Shown: one piece after another, positions 18,572 to 26,387 of the stretch
Layout of the letters: each line of letters opens with the position of its first letter
How positions within the stretch are numbered: the first letter of the stretch is position 1
Source of the DNA: an uncultured Paludibaculum sp.
Lineage (GTDB): Bacteria > Acidobacteriota > Terriglobia > Bryobacterales > Bryobacteraceae
Direction: 5' to 3'
NCBI RefSeq assembly: GCF_963665245.1
Contig: NZ_OY762267.1
Span: 3,692,001 to 3,756,000, forward strand
Length of the DNA stretch: 64,000 nucleotides
Notes under the pieces: generated by a model
The model's database searches: none
What the model was told of the DNA's origin: nothing
Seen by the model: only the letters and a program-made list of their open reading frames with translations
Program-made: the position numbers and the translations under genes

Positions 18572-19078
18572 CTATTCGGCGGGTTCGTTCCGCAGCACCG
18601 CCCATTGAGCCAAACCGGCGAACCGCCGGTAACTGGCCACTCGGAAACCGGGCACCCGGCGGGCGTCGAACAGGTTGGAATGAGGTGAAGTACGGCGCTG
18701 ATTGATGCCCAGATTCTCGAGGATCTTCAGCAGCCAGTCCCACTCCGGCGCGGGCGTGGTGAGGATAAGGAGCCCATCCCGCTTCAGGAGCTGTCGACAG
18801 GCCTCGAAGCAGTCCACGTGCTCCAGGATCTCAAAGGCCACAATCACGTCAAACGAACCGGCCTGAAGCCCCAGGCTGGGCCATTGCAGGATGTCACCCA
18901 CGACGTCGGCTGGACCGTGCAAGTCCATGCCGGTATATGCTTTAACACCTTTGGTACGCAGATAACCGCCGGCCCATCCTGAGCCGGAGCCCACTTCGAG
19001 CACCCGCGCGTCGGCGGGGATGCGGTCGAGCAGGTAACGGGCGCGCAGGCGCCTCATCCAGGGTTCGAGAAGGGCCAT
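18572..19078 (-). CDS. small class I SAM-dependent methyltransferase
   Basis: A 168-residue methyltransferase type 11 protein. Motif I is VLEVGSGSGWAGGYL, motif II contains YTGMDLHGPADVVGDI, and the fold continues with FDVIVAFEILEHVD and LLKRDGLLILTTP. This is shorter than the common 200-250 residues, with little room for a substrate-specificity cap. It is convergent with the kinase operon (25 bp apart) and lies near the type III PKS operon on the same strand. Methylation of that polyketide is possible but not shown; a separate gene lies between. Confidence 0.82.
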   Translation of the reverse strand: MALLEPWMRRLRARYLLDRIPADARVLEVGSGSGWAGGYLRTKGVKAYTGMDLHGPADVVGDILQWPSLGLQAGSFDVIVAFEILEHVDCFEACRQLLKRDGLLILTTPAPEWDWLLKILENLGINQRRTSPHSNLFDARRVPGFRVASYRRFAGLAQWAVLRNEPAE

Positions 19079-19137
19079 GGAGACAGTTAGTTTCCATGGT
19101 AGCGGACACGATCCCCGCGATGAGACCGCGAACTCTC

Positions 19138-19380
19138 TCAGGCCAGAAGGTTGACGATCGCCTCATTGACGTCGTCGAATGTCTTCGCGACCTCCACGTT
19201 GGCGGCTACTGTATTCTTGGCCTGCAGCAGCGCGATCATCTCCGCGCTGAAGTCTACTACGTCTGTTGGGTTTGACGTTTGCGCCGGGGCAACCGGCGCT
19301 CTGGCGACGCGAGCGGCGGTGGTCTCCGCCAGCTTCAAACCGTTTGAAATGCCCGCGAGGGCGATGCTAAGGTCTGCCAT
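19138..19380 (-). CDS. small protein resembling the flagellar rod/hook C-terminal helix
   Basis: An 80-residue protein beginning MADLSIALAGISNGLKLAE. The C-terminal half (VVDFSAEMIALLQAKNTVAANVEVAKTFDD is its core; key pieces FSAEMIALLQA and ANVEVAKTFDD) matches the pattern of the FlgC/FlgE/FlgG C terminus, where a conserved helix reads VDLSxEMVxLxxAQxxYxANAKVIxT. The N-terminal half also resembles the amphipathic D0 helix of rod proteins. No other flagellar gene is in the window. It could be a free-standing axial-protein remnant or a small protein that uses the same coiled-coil pairing. Function not known. Confidence 0.65.
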   Translation of the reverse strand: MADLSIALAGISNGLKLAETTAARVARAPVAPAQTSNPTDVVDFSAEMIALLQAKNTVAANVEVAKTFDDVNEAIVNLLA

Positions 19381-19480
19381 TTGTCCGTCTCGCTGCTGTT
19401 ATCGATCGATCGAGGGGCGATTTGAGGAAAATTTGTACCGCGCCGCCGGGTTTATCACAATGTCGGAGAATGAAGGAAGC

Positions 19481-19804
19481 ATGCGCACCACCGCGACACT
19501 CCTCACGGCAGTTTTAGGCCTGTGCTGCCTGGCCGCCGCGGCCCAGGACCCAGCCATGGCGGCGATGCCCACGTTTCTCGGGACAGTGAAAGGCATCGAC
19601 GGCAAAGTTCTTTCCCTGGAATCGGATGACGGCAACTCGATGCAGTTCACGTGCACCCGCAAGACCGTGTTCTACGACGGCAAGAAACGCATCAAAGCCA
19701 CCGATCTGAAGCCCGGCGAGTATGTCTCGGTGCAGGCCAAGATGGCTCCGGACCAGACCCTGGACGCGGTAGTCGTCCGCCGCGAGCAGCGCCCCGACGC
19801 CTGA
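19481..19804 (+). CDS. small secreted OB-like (DUF5666-type) protein
   Basis: A 107-residue protein. ATG 19481 is preferred to ATG 19460 because an AAGGA precedes it and it opens a signal peptide (MRTTATLLTAVLGLCCLAAA). The mature part (TFLGTVKGIDGKVLSLESDD ... ATDLKPGEYVSVQAK) has the alternating beta pattern of small periplasmic OB-fold domains of the DUF5666 type. Its stop lies only 4 bp from the ketosynthase stop on the other strand. No function can be assigned; ligand or metal binding is typical speculation for the fold. Confidence 0.72.
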   Translation: MRTTATLLTAVLGLCCLAAAAQDPAMAAMPTFLGTVKGIDGKVLSLESDDGNSMQFTCTRKTVFYDGKKRIKATDLKPGEYVSVQAKMAPDQTLDAVVVRREQRPDA

Positions 19805-19808
19805 CACG

Positions 19809-21002
19809 TCAGTCAGCGTGCCGGAAGGCCAGTACGGCGTTCAGCCCGCCGAAAGCAAATGAGTTCGACAGGGCCGCCTCAACCTGCCCGGCTCGGGCCT
19901 CGTTGGGAATGACATCCAGGTCACAGGCCGGATCAGGCTGCGTGAAGTTGGCGGTGGGCGGCAGCAAATCCCGCTCGAAGGCCATCAACACCGCCGCGGC
20001 TTCCAGCGCACCGGCCGCGCCCAAAGTATGGCCGTGCATGGACTTGGTAGAGCTCACTGGCGGCGGAGCGGCAAACACAGAGCGAATTGCCTTGGTCTCG
20101 GTCGAGTCGTTGGCCGGGGTGCCGGTGCCGTGCGCGTTGATGTAGCCGATCTGCTCCGGCGCGAGCCCGCCATCGGCCAGCGCGGCCCTTATGGCGGCAG
20201 CCGCCCCTTCCGCCGAAGGCATGGTGATGTGTGACGCGTCGGAGGTCATGCCGAACCCGCAGATCTCCGCAATGACATGGGCTCCGCGAGCCCTGGCGGA
20301 TTCCAGAGGCTCCAGGACCAGCATCGCCGCGCCCTCGCCCAAAATGAGGCCCTTGCGGTCGAGCGTGAAGGGGCGGCAAGTGTCCGGAGACACCACACGC
20401 ATGGCCTCCCAGCCGCGGAGCATGCCAAAGGCAAACGGAGCTTCGTTCCCACCCGCCACGGCTGCGTCCACCATGCCGGAGCGCACCATCCAGAACGCTT
20501 GCCCGATGGCATGGGCCGCCGAGGCACAGGCGGTGGAAACCGTGTACGCCGGCCCCGTGATGCCATGATGCATGGAGATCCAACTCGCTGAGCCATTGGC
20601 CATCACCCGTGGAATTGTCAACGGGTCGAAACGCGTCTTCTTTTCCGCATAGAGCTGACGGTAAGTCTCGTCCTCGGTCCATTTCCCTCCGACACAGCAG
20701 CCGGTGACCACCGCTGTGCGTTCCGGCTGTGGATGCAGACTCGAGGTCCTCAAGGCTTCCGCCGCCGCCACACCAGCCAACTGGACGGACCGGTCGAGCT
20801 GCATCGCCACCTTCGGATCGAAGTGGAGAAAGGGGTCGAAGCCCCGCACCTCGGCCCCATTGGCGAAGCGCAGGGGCGAGCAGTCGACGGCGGTGATGGG
20901 CCCGATGCCCGACACGCCATCCGACAACGACTTCCAGAAGGCCGCGCAGTTGGCACCAAGGGCCGAGATGACGCCCACGCCCGTAACGGCGACACGCCTC
21001 AT
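19809..21002 (-). CDS. beta-ketoacyl-ACP synthase (FabF/KAS II-like)
   Basis: A 397-residue condensing enzyme with the complete Cys-His-His triad: C159 in TVSTACASAAH, H291 in INAHGTGTPANDSTE, and H325 in KSMHGHTLGAAGA. It extends acyl chains on an acyl carrier protein. Its ATG overlaps the ACP stop by 4 nt, so the two are co-translated. Lying at the end of an operon headed by a type III PKS, it is probably a dedicated ketosynthase rather than the housekeeping FabF, perhaps making or tailoring an acyl starter (inference). Confidence 0.92.
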   Translation of the reverse strand: MRRVAVTGVGVISALGANCAAFWKSLSDGVSGIGPITAVDCSPLRFANGAEVRGFDPFLHFDPKVAMQLDRSVQLAGVAAAEALRTSSLHPQPERTAVVTGCCVGGKWTEDETYRQLYAEKKTRFDPLTIPRVMANGSASWISMHHGITGPAYTVSTACASAAHAIGQAFWMVRSGMVDAAVAGGNEAPFAFGMLRGWEAMRVVSPDTCRPFTLDRKGLILGEGAAMLVLEPLESARARGAHVIAEICGFGMTSDASHITMPSAEGAAAAIRAALADGGLAPEQIGYINAHGTGTPANDSTETKAIRSVFAAPPPVSSTKSMHGHTLGAAGALEAAAVLMAFERDLLPPTANFTQPDPACDLDVIPNEARAGQVEAALSNSFAFGGLNAVLAFRHAD

Positions 21003-21265
21003 GCCGGGCCGGATGCGGTGGACTGCTTCCGCGCCAACAGCATTTCCACCCCGTCGATCGCCTGGCGGATGGAGGTGAACTCCTTACCCGCATCGTCGGG
21101 GATATCAATATCAAATTCCTCTTCGAGGGCGAAGAGGATATGCAACCCATCCAGAGAATCGATATTCAGTTCCTGGAAGGTGCTCTCGGCTTGAATTGTT
21201 TCGACCGGGATACGCTGATTTTCAGCGATCACTCGGATGACGCGCTGGCTGGTAGCTTCCTGCAT
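20999..21265 (-). CDS. acyl carrier protein
   Basis: An 88-residue acyl carrier protein. The phosphopantetheine attachment motif DSLDGLHILFALEEEF contains the modified Ser in helix 2, preceded by FQELNI as in fatty-acid ACPs. A ten-residue Ser/Lys/Ala-rich tail extends past the usual length of about 78. It starts 1 bp after the YceI gene and overlaps the ketosynthase by 4 nt, so the pair forms a dedicated acyl-carrying unit for the operon. Confidence 0.93.
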   Translation of the reverse strand: MQEATSQRVIRVIAENQRIPVETIQAESTFQELNIDSLDGLHILFALEEEFDIDIPDDAGKEFTSIRQAIDGVEMLLARKQSTASGPA

Positions 21266-21266
21266 G

Positions 21267-21845
21267 TTATTGAGCTCCGTTGTTTACGACCCGGGCCGCC
21301 GCGTGAATCTCCAAGTCTACTTTTTCGCCGACTCGAAGAACAAACGTGCTGGGATTTTTCAGACCCCAGGCAATGTAGGGGATGGAGAACTTGGAATCGG
21401 CGCCGACGTGCCCCGGTTCAATATTCACCTGGACGGGCAAAGTCATCTCGTGCTCAGTGCCGTGGAGGATGAAACTGCCGTGTACCTGAAGCGTCGCCTG
21501 TCCCTGCGCCGGCAGCTTGCCGTCGACGTGCCGGGGCTTGAACACGATGTCAGGGAACCTGGCGCTCTCCAAGACGCTCTTGTGCATCTTGCCGTCCCGG
21601 CTATCGTTGCCGCTGGCTCCGCTACGCGCGTCGGCGATGAGTTCACCGGAGGCGTCGCCCGTGGCCGGATCGAAACGTACGGTGCCGCTGCGCAACTGGA
21701 ACGTGCCGTGCACGGTGTGGACGAATGCGTCCAGAGTCCAGCGAATCTGAGTCTGCGGAGGATCGAACATCAGGATCGTTTCGGCCGCATGAGCCGGCAG
21801 CATCAGACTGGCGGCCAGCACGGGAAATAGGAGCAGAGGACGCAT
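21267..21845 (-). CDS. YceI-family periplasmic lipid-binding protein
   Basis: A 192-residue secreted protein. The start at 21845 opens the signal peptide MRPLLLFPVLAASLMLPAHA; an ATG at 21881 would add 12 residues inside the previous gene. The mature part shows the YceI lipocalin-like barrel: IRWTLDAFVHTVHGTFQLRS, then MHKSVLESARFPDIVFKP and LHGTEHEMTLPVQV. Family members bind isoprenoid or polyprenyl lipids in a hydrophobic tunnel. It sits inside the type III PKS operon, 14 bp after the flavoprotein, so carrying the lipid product in the periplasm is an attractive inference. Confidence 0.88.
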   Translation of the reverse strand: MRPLLLFPVLAASLMLPAHAAETILMFDPPQTQIRWTLDAFVHTVHGTFQLRSGTVRFDPATGDASGELIADARSGASGNDSRDGKMHKSVLESARFPDIVFKPRHVDGKLPAQGQATLQVHGSFILHGTEHEMTLPVQVNIEPGHVGADSKFSIPYIAWGLKNPSTFVLRVGEKVDLEIHAAARVVNNGAQ

Positions 21846-21859
21846 GGTCTTGGCCTTTC

Positions 21860-22972
21860 TCAGGCGGTGAGCAAGTTCCACCCAAGAGTGACCGCGGCGG
21901 TCATCAGGACCCTAGGGGAGAATCCGCGGACGTGCATGGAGAGCATGTCCGCAAACAATGTTGGGCGGGCCGACAACACCGAGAAGACACGGCGCCGCAG
22001 GCGGTCGCGTTGATCCATCAACAACATGAGGTCGGCCATCAGGGCGGGCCGGCGGCGAATGCGAGTGTGGGCGGCCTGGTAGAGGCCCAGGTCGTCCAAC
22101 TCCATCGCCGAGGCCAGCGCCAGGGCCTGTTGAAATGCCAGCGACAAGCCTTCGCCTGTCACGGCATCCACCGATCCGGACGCATCACCGATGAGCGCCA
22201 CGTGGCCGTGACAGGCGCGCCGAAGGCGGCGGGACGCCGAAATGGAACCACGCTCGGCGGAGGCGGGCACGGCGCCGCGCAGCCGTTGAGCGAGATCCGG
22301 GAACAGAGGCAGCGCCTGATCCAGACGCAGATCGGAAGAGCGCGACAGCAATGCGACATTCACCTGATCGGCCGCCACGGGCGTGACATAGATCTGGCAG
22401 CCGGAGGCCCAGTGCACTTCCACATGGTCGGTCCACGGTGTCACCTGGAAATGCCGGCGGAATCCGAACCGGTGACTATCGCGCAGGCGGGCATCGAGCC
22501 CGGCCCAGCGGCGGACGGCCGACGCGGCGCCATCGGCGCCCACGATAAAACGCGCGGTCATCGACTGATTGCGCATCTGGACTCGCTGTCCCTCCAGGCC
22601 GGTGACGGGCGAATCCCAGAGCAGTGTGACTCCGGCTTCCCCGGCCTTGGCCGCGAGAATGCGGTGGAGCGTCGTGCGGCGCACTCCGTACCCCTCTCCG
22701 TTGGGGAACGCCGCTTCCACAGCGCGGTCATGGCCGCAAAAACGGATTCCGTGGAATGGGACATACTCTTCCGGGGCAAACGACACACCCAGCCCGGCCA
22801 GGACCTCCACGGCATCGGGCATCAGACCTTCGCCGCAAGCCTTGTCGATGGCACTGTGAGCACTATCGGCGACCGTCACGCGAAAGCCTTTGCGACGCGC
22901 CGCGATGGCGGCCACCAGTCCGGCAGGGCCGCCCCCGGCAATGAAGATATCCGTGTCAAATGGCGTTGCCAT
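21860..22972 (-). CDS. FAD-dependent oxidoreductase (geranylgeranyl-reductase/aromatic-hydroxylase type)
   Basis: A 370-residue flavoprotein. The dinucleotide-binding motif IFIAGGGPAGLVAAIAARR lies at residues 9-27. The family continues with ACGEGLMPDAVEVL, RFIVGADGAASAVRRWAGL (the DG motif) and GHVALIGDASGSVDAVTGEG (the GD motif). These belong to group A flavin monooxygenases and geranylgeranyl reductases. Type III PKS clusters such as srs in Streptomyces carry a flavoprotein that hydroxylates alkylresorcinols. Here the gene starts 4 bp after the PKS stop, so a similar tailoring role is likely. Confidence 0.88.
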   Translation of the reverse strand: MATPFDTDIFIAGGGPAGLVAAIAARRKGFRVTVADSAHSAIDKACGEGLMPDAVEVLAGLGVSFAPEEYVPFHGIRFCGHDRAVEAAFPNGEGYGVRRTTLHRILAAKAGEAGVTLLWDSPVTGLEGQRVQMRNQSMTARFIVGADGAASAVRRWAGLDARLRDSHRFGFRRHFQVTPWTDHVEVHWASGCQIYVTPVAADQVNVALLSRSSDLRLDQALPLFPDLAQRLRGAVPASAERGSISASRRLRRACHGHVALIGDASGSVDAVTGEGLSLAFQQALALASAMELDDLGLYQAAHTRIRRRPALMADLMLLMDQRDRLRRRVFSVLSARPTLFADMLSMHVRGFSPRVLMTAAVTLGWNLLTA

Positions 22973-22976
22973 AGGT

Positions 22977-24026
22977 TCACCAACGCAGGAGAATCAGTTC
23001 GGAACAGAACGCCGGCCCCATGGCCGCCATCAGGCTGTATGTGCCGGGCGCCGGCCGGCGATTCATCATCACTTCTTCGAGCACCAGCAGCACGGAAGCG
23101 GACGAAAGGTTACCCGTGCGGCGCAGGCAGGCCCACGAAGCATCGAGCGCGTCCGGCGGCAACTGTAGCGCCGCGCTCGTCGCCTCCAGGACACGCGGTC
23201 CGCCGGTGTGCAGCACCCAGCTCCCGATGTCGGCCCGCGTCAGCCCCTCAGTAGCCAGAAACGCGTCCACGTCGCCGGCCAGGTTCTGTTCGACTACCTC
23301 GGGCACTTCCCGCGAGAGCACGATGCGAAAACCCTTCTCCGAGATATCCCAGCCCATGACATGCTCGGTATCCGGGTAGAAGACTGAGCGGGTGGCCAGG
23401 ATGCGCGGACCGTTGACAGGCACCTCGGCACCCGCCACCAAGGCAATGCCCGCACCGTCGCCGAATAATCCCGAGGAGATGAGATTGGCTATGGAGAGGT
23501 CGTCGTGCTGCAGGGTGAGCGAGCACAATTCGACGGCGATCACGGCGGCCACCTGCTTTGGGAAGGCCCGCACGTAGTCGGCGGCGCGGGCCACACCGGC
23601 CGCTCCGGCGACGCAGCCGAGTCCGAAGATGGGTACGCGCTTGATGTTCACCGGCAGACGCATGCGGTTCATCAATCTCGCGTCCACCGACGGACTGGCA
23701 ATGCCTGTGACGGAAACGAAATAGATGGCACCCAGCGCGGACTTGTCCAGCCCGGCGCGTTCCAGCGCGAGGGTCAGCGCTTCTTCGCTCAGGTCCACAG
23801 CCACGTCAATCCAGTGGTTATTAGCCTGGCCCCACGTTTTGATCCCGTAGTACTGCTCCATCGGCAGTGCGAGGTGACGGCTCTCCACGCCCACACGGTT
23901 GTGCAGGCGCTCCATGAACTGGGGGTTATCGAGCTTCGGTCCCCAGAACTGCTTCAACGCGGCGAGCAGTACGCGCTGGTCATACTTGTTCTTTGGTAAA
24001 GCGCTAGCCGCGCTGGCAATGATCAT
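22977..24026 (-). CDS. type III polyketide synthase (chalcone/alkylpyrone synthase family)
   Basis: A 349-residue type III PKS. The catalytic triad is complete: C138 in IFGLGCVAGAAG, H273 in VLHTGGPRVLEA and N306 in RRTGNLSSASVL. The GFG-type loop near the C terminus is replaced by AAMGPAFCSE, as in bacterial alkylpyrone and alkylresorcinol synthases. Such enzymes extend a fatty acyl starter with malonyl-CoA and cyclise it into a pyrone or resorcinol. It is second in a six-gene operon with a flavoprotein, YceI, ACP and ketosynthase. Product unknown; a membrane phenolic lipid is the best guess. Confidence 0.93.
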   Translation of the reverse strand: MIIASAASALPKNKYDQRVLLAALKQFWGPKLDNPQFMERLHNRVGVESRHLALPMEQYYGIKTWGQANNHWIDVAVDLSEEALTLALERAGLDKSALGAIYFVSVTGIASPSVDARLMNRMRLPVNIKRVPIFGLGCVAGAAGVARAADYVRAFPKQVAAVIAVELCSLTLQHDDLSIANLISSGLFGDGAGIALVAGAEVPVNGPRILATRSVFYPDTEHVMGWDISEKGFRIVLSREVPEVVEQNLAGDVDAFLATEGLTRADIGSWVLHTGGPRVLEATSAALQLPPDALDASWACLRRTGNLSSASVLLVLEEVMMNRRPAPGTYSLMAAMGPAFCSELILLRW

Positions 24027-24041
24027 GAGAGGGGCATTCCT

Positions 24042-24860
24042 TCAACGGAGGCGGATGAGTTCCTCGGTGTAGAGGTGATTGTGCGGGAACTGTCGCGACA
24101 GCGACTGCAGCAAGGTGCGGGCGAGGTTCCTGTCCTTGTCGCGCAACGCCGCCACAGCCAGCAACAGCCGCGCGAACGGTTGAAGGAAGCGGCCCTTCTC
24201 GGCCGTGATCTTCAGTTTCTCCAACCCGAGCTCCTTGTTGGTCGCATTGCCGTTCCATTGCAGGAACCAGCGAATGGGCAGCGGCTTCAGGCTAAGCAGG
24301 TAGTTTTCCACGCCAATCGCCAGCCAGGCGTCGGCATAGCCCGGGTCGATCCGAAGCAGCTTCTCGGCCAGCAGCCGGCTGTCCTTGGTGGCGTTCAGCG
24401 AACTGAGATAGCGTTTCTCGATCAATGCGTCGTAGTCGGATCGCAGCCCCAAAGCCAGCACCTTGGCGAACATGGCAGCCGGATCGTCCGCCGATCGCGC
24501 CAGCCGTCGCGAAGCAAGTTCCTCGGTCCGTGCCAGTTCCTGATGAAACGCCTGCTGCGCCATTGCATCGGGCGCGAGCCTCCGGCTGGTGCGGAAATTG
24601 TCGTCGTGGAGAAAGAACTCCGACTGCAGGATGTGCAGCCGGTCGAACTCGGAGAACAGGTAGGCCGCGGCATTCGAGACAGGCCCCAGCGGATCTTCCG
24701 GATGTTGGCGCATCCATTCCGCAAATGTCTGGTGGGCCGCCTCAAACTGCAAGTTGTACATCTGCTGGTAGCCAAGGTCCAGTCCTTGTGCGGCTTGCGG
24801 ACTCTCCAGTCCGGCGGGAGCCGCTATAGCAGCCATTAGGATGTACGCGGAAATCAACAC
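24042..24860 (-). CDS. secreted TPR-like protein, first gene of the PKS operon
   Basis: A 272-residue helical protein. A hydrophobic N terminus (MLISAYILMAAIAAPAGL) may be a signal peptide. Pairs of helices with Ala/Leu spacing (QMYNLQFEAAHQTFAEWMRQ, PGYADAWLAIGVENYLLS, LLLAVAALRDKDRNLARTLL) resemble TPR units at both ends. The middle (residues about 75-150) is charged and less regular. It lies 15 bp upstream of the type III PKS, so it is probably co-transcribed. No enzymatic motif is visible; a scaffolding or envelope role is only a guess. Confidence 0.75.
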   Translation of the reverse strand: MLISAYILMAAIAAPAGLESPQAAQGLDLGYQQMYNLQFEAAHQTFAEWMRQHPEDPLGPVSNAAAYLFSEFDRLHILQSEFFLHDDNFRTSRRLAPDAMAQQAFHQELARTEELASRRLARSADDPAAMFAKVLALGLRSDYDALIEKRYLSSLNATKDSRLLAEKLLRIDPGYADAWLAIGVENYLLSLKPLPIRWFLQWNGNATNKELGLEKLKITAEKGRFLQPFARLLLAVAALRDKDRNLARTLLQSLSRQFPHNHLYTEELIRLR

Positions 24861-24977
24861 AGATTGATGCTACTCAGATGCGCAGGGACACCCAAACTAT
24901 TCCGACAGACCTTCCAGTCCAGCGGAACAGTTCATCAACACCCAGCAATTGTTCGGATGCGCGATCCGTTACATCGG

Positions 24978-26336
24978 TTACGAAGATATGGACTCTTCCG
25001 TACCCAATCGATCGATGCGTACGCGGACAATGCGGTTGAAATCCATCTGGGTGACGATGTACCGGCGGCCATCGTACTCGGTGGCGTCGCCCACCGAAGG
25101 GATCCGCCCCAGCCGGAACAGGAGGTAGCCGGCCACGGTCTCGTAGGCATCGCCCTGCGGAACCACAACGCCATATTGAGTTTCCAGATCAAGCAGGCTC
25201 GTCGCGCCATCGACCTCGAAATCTTCGTCCTCCTCCGGCAGCGGCGGCGGAGTCTGGAGATCGAACTCGTCCTCAATCTCGCCAAAGATCTGCTCGAAGA
25301 CATCCTCAATGGAGACCAGGCCGCTGACAGTGCCGAATTCGTCCACCACAAGGGCCACGTGGGCATGCTTTTCGCGAAGGTCGTCAAGCACCTGGTGCAG
25401 TGCCCGCGACTCGGGCACGATGGGCGCCTTGCGGACGATCCGGCTCAACTTGAACGGCTCCACGGCCCGGCGGCGGGAGTTCGACTTGCGCCTTTGCGCC
25501 CAGAAATCCAGCACGTCCTTCACATGGACGAAGCCGATGGGGTTTTCCAGCGATTTCTGGCAGACCGGCAAGCGGGAATAGCGGCTGCCGCTCATCAACT
25601 GCAGAACCTCGTCGATATCGGCATCGATGTCGACGGTCACCAACTGATTGCGCGGCACCATCACCTGGCGCACACTCACTTCCTGCAGATCGATGATGCG
25701 GCTGATTGCCTCCTGCTCAAATTCGGTCAGATGACCGGCTGTATGGCTGGCCGACACCACGAACTTCAGCTCTTCGGGCGAATGCGCGCCGTGCTGATGC
25801 CCGTGCACGCCGATCATTCGCGAAAAGATGCCCGACGCGCGTTCGATCACCCAGACAAAGGGCTCCACGAGTTTGTAGAACACCAGCAGCACGGGGGCAA
25901 CGATCACAGCGAGCCGGTCTGACTTGTCGATCGCGAGGTTTTTCGGCACTACTTCGCCGAACACCACATGAGTAAACGTCATGACCGCAAACGCACAAAC
26001 CAGGCTTACTACATGAATCACGGCGTGCGTAGCTGGCGTCCGCACGGCGGAGAACAGCGAGGAGAACATGCTTTCGAGTGTTTCCTCGCCCAGCCAGCCC
26101 AAGGCCAGGCTGGCCAGCGTCAGGCCCACCTGGCTGACGGAAAGCAGACGCTCGGGATTCGCCAACAACGACATGGCGGCGTGCGCGCCCACCACGCCCT
26201 GGTCGGCCATCTGGCGCAACCGGGAGGGACGCACGGAAACCAGCGCCGTCTCGGCGGCCGCAAAGAATCCGTTGACGCCGATGATGATGAACATCAACAT
26301 CAACCGGTAGCCGTAGCTGGCGGAATAATCTTCCAT
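24978..26336 (-). CDS. CNNM/CBS-pair/CorC-HlyC membrane protein (hemolysin-like family)
   Basis: A 452-residue inner-membrane protein. Residues 10-190 form the CNNM transmembrane domain (VNGFFAAAETALVSVRPSRL, FTHVVFGEVVPKNLAI). A CBS pair follows (about 215-345, MVPRNQLVTVDIDADIDEVL and VALVVDEFGTVSGLVSIEDV). A CorC/HlyC domain ends the chain (about 360-445, LLDLETQYGVVVPQGDAYET). Family members are implicated in magnesium or cobalt efflux rather than true haemolysis. It is divergent from the acylase gene with 51 bp between the start codons, which must hold both promoters. Confidence 0.92.
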   Translation of the reverse strand: MEDYSASYGYRLMLMFIIIGVNGFFAAAETALVSVRPSRLRQMADQGVVGAHAAMSLLANPERLLSVSQVGLTLASLALGWLGEETLESMFSSLFSAVRTPATHAVIHVVSLVCAFAVMTFTHVVFGEVVPKNLAIDKSDRLAVIVAPVLLVFYKLVEPFVWVIERASGIFSRMIGVHGHQHGAHSPEELKFVVSASHTAGHLTEFEQEAISRIIDLQEVSVRQVMVPRNQLVTVDIDADIDEVLQLMSGSRYSRLPVCQKSLENPIGFVHVKDVLDFWAQRRKSNSRRRAVEPFKLSRIVRKAPIVPESRALHQVLDDLREKHAHVALVVDEFGTVSGLVSIEDVFEQIFGEIEDEFDLQTPPPLPEEDEDFEVDGATSLLDLETQYGVVVPQGDAYETVAGYLLFRLGRIPSVGDATEYDGRRYIVTQMDFNRIVRVRIDRLGTEESISS

Positions 26337-26387
26337 GGAAAGCGGGTAGTGTCTCGCGGCCGTGGCCCTGTCGGTACCATTGTAGAG

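Noticed and set aside
24864-25922. 352-codon plus-strand frame opposite the CNNM gene
   Set aside because: Antisense to a well-defined membrane protein; no motifs.
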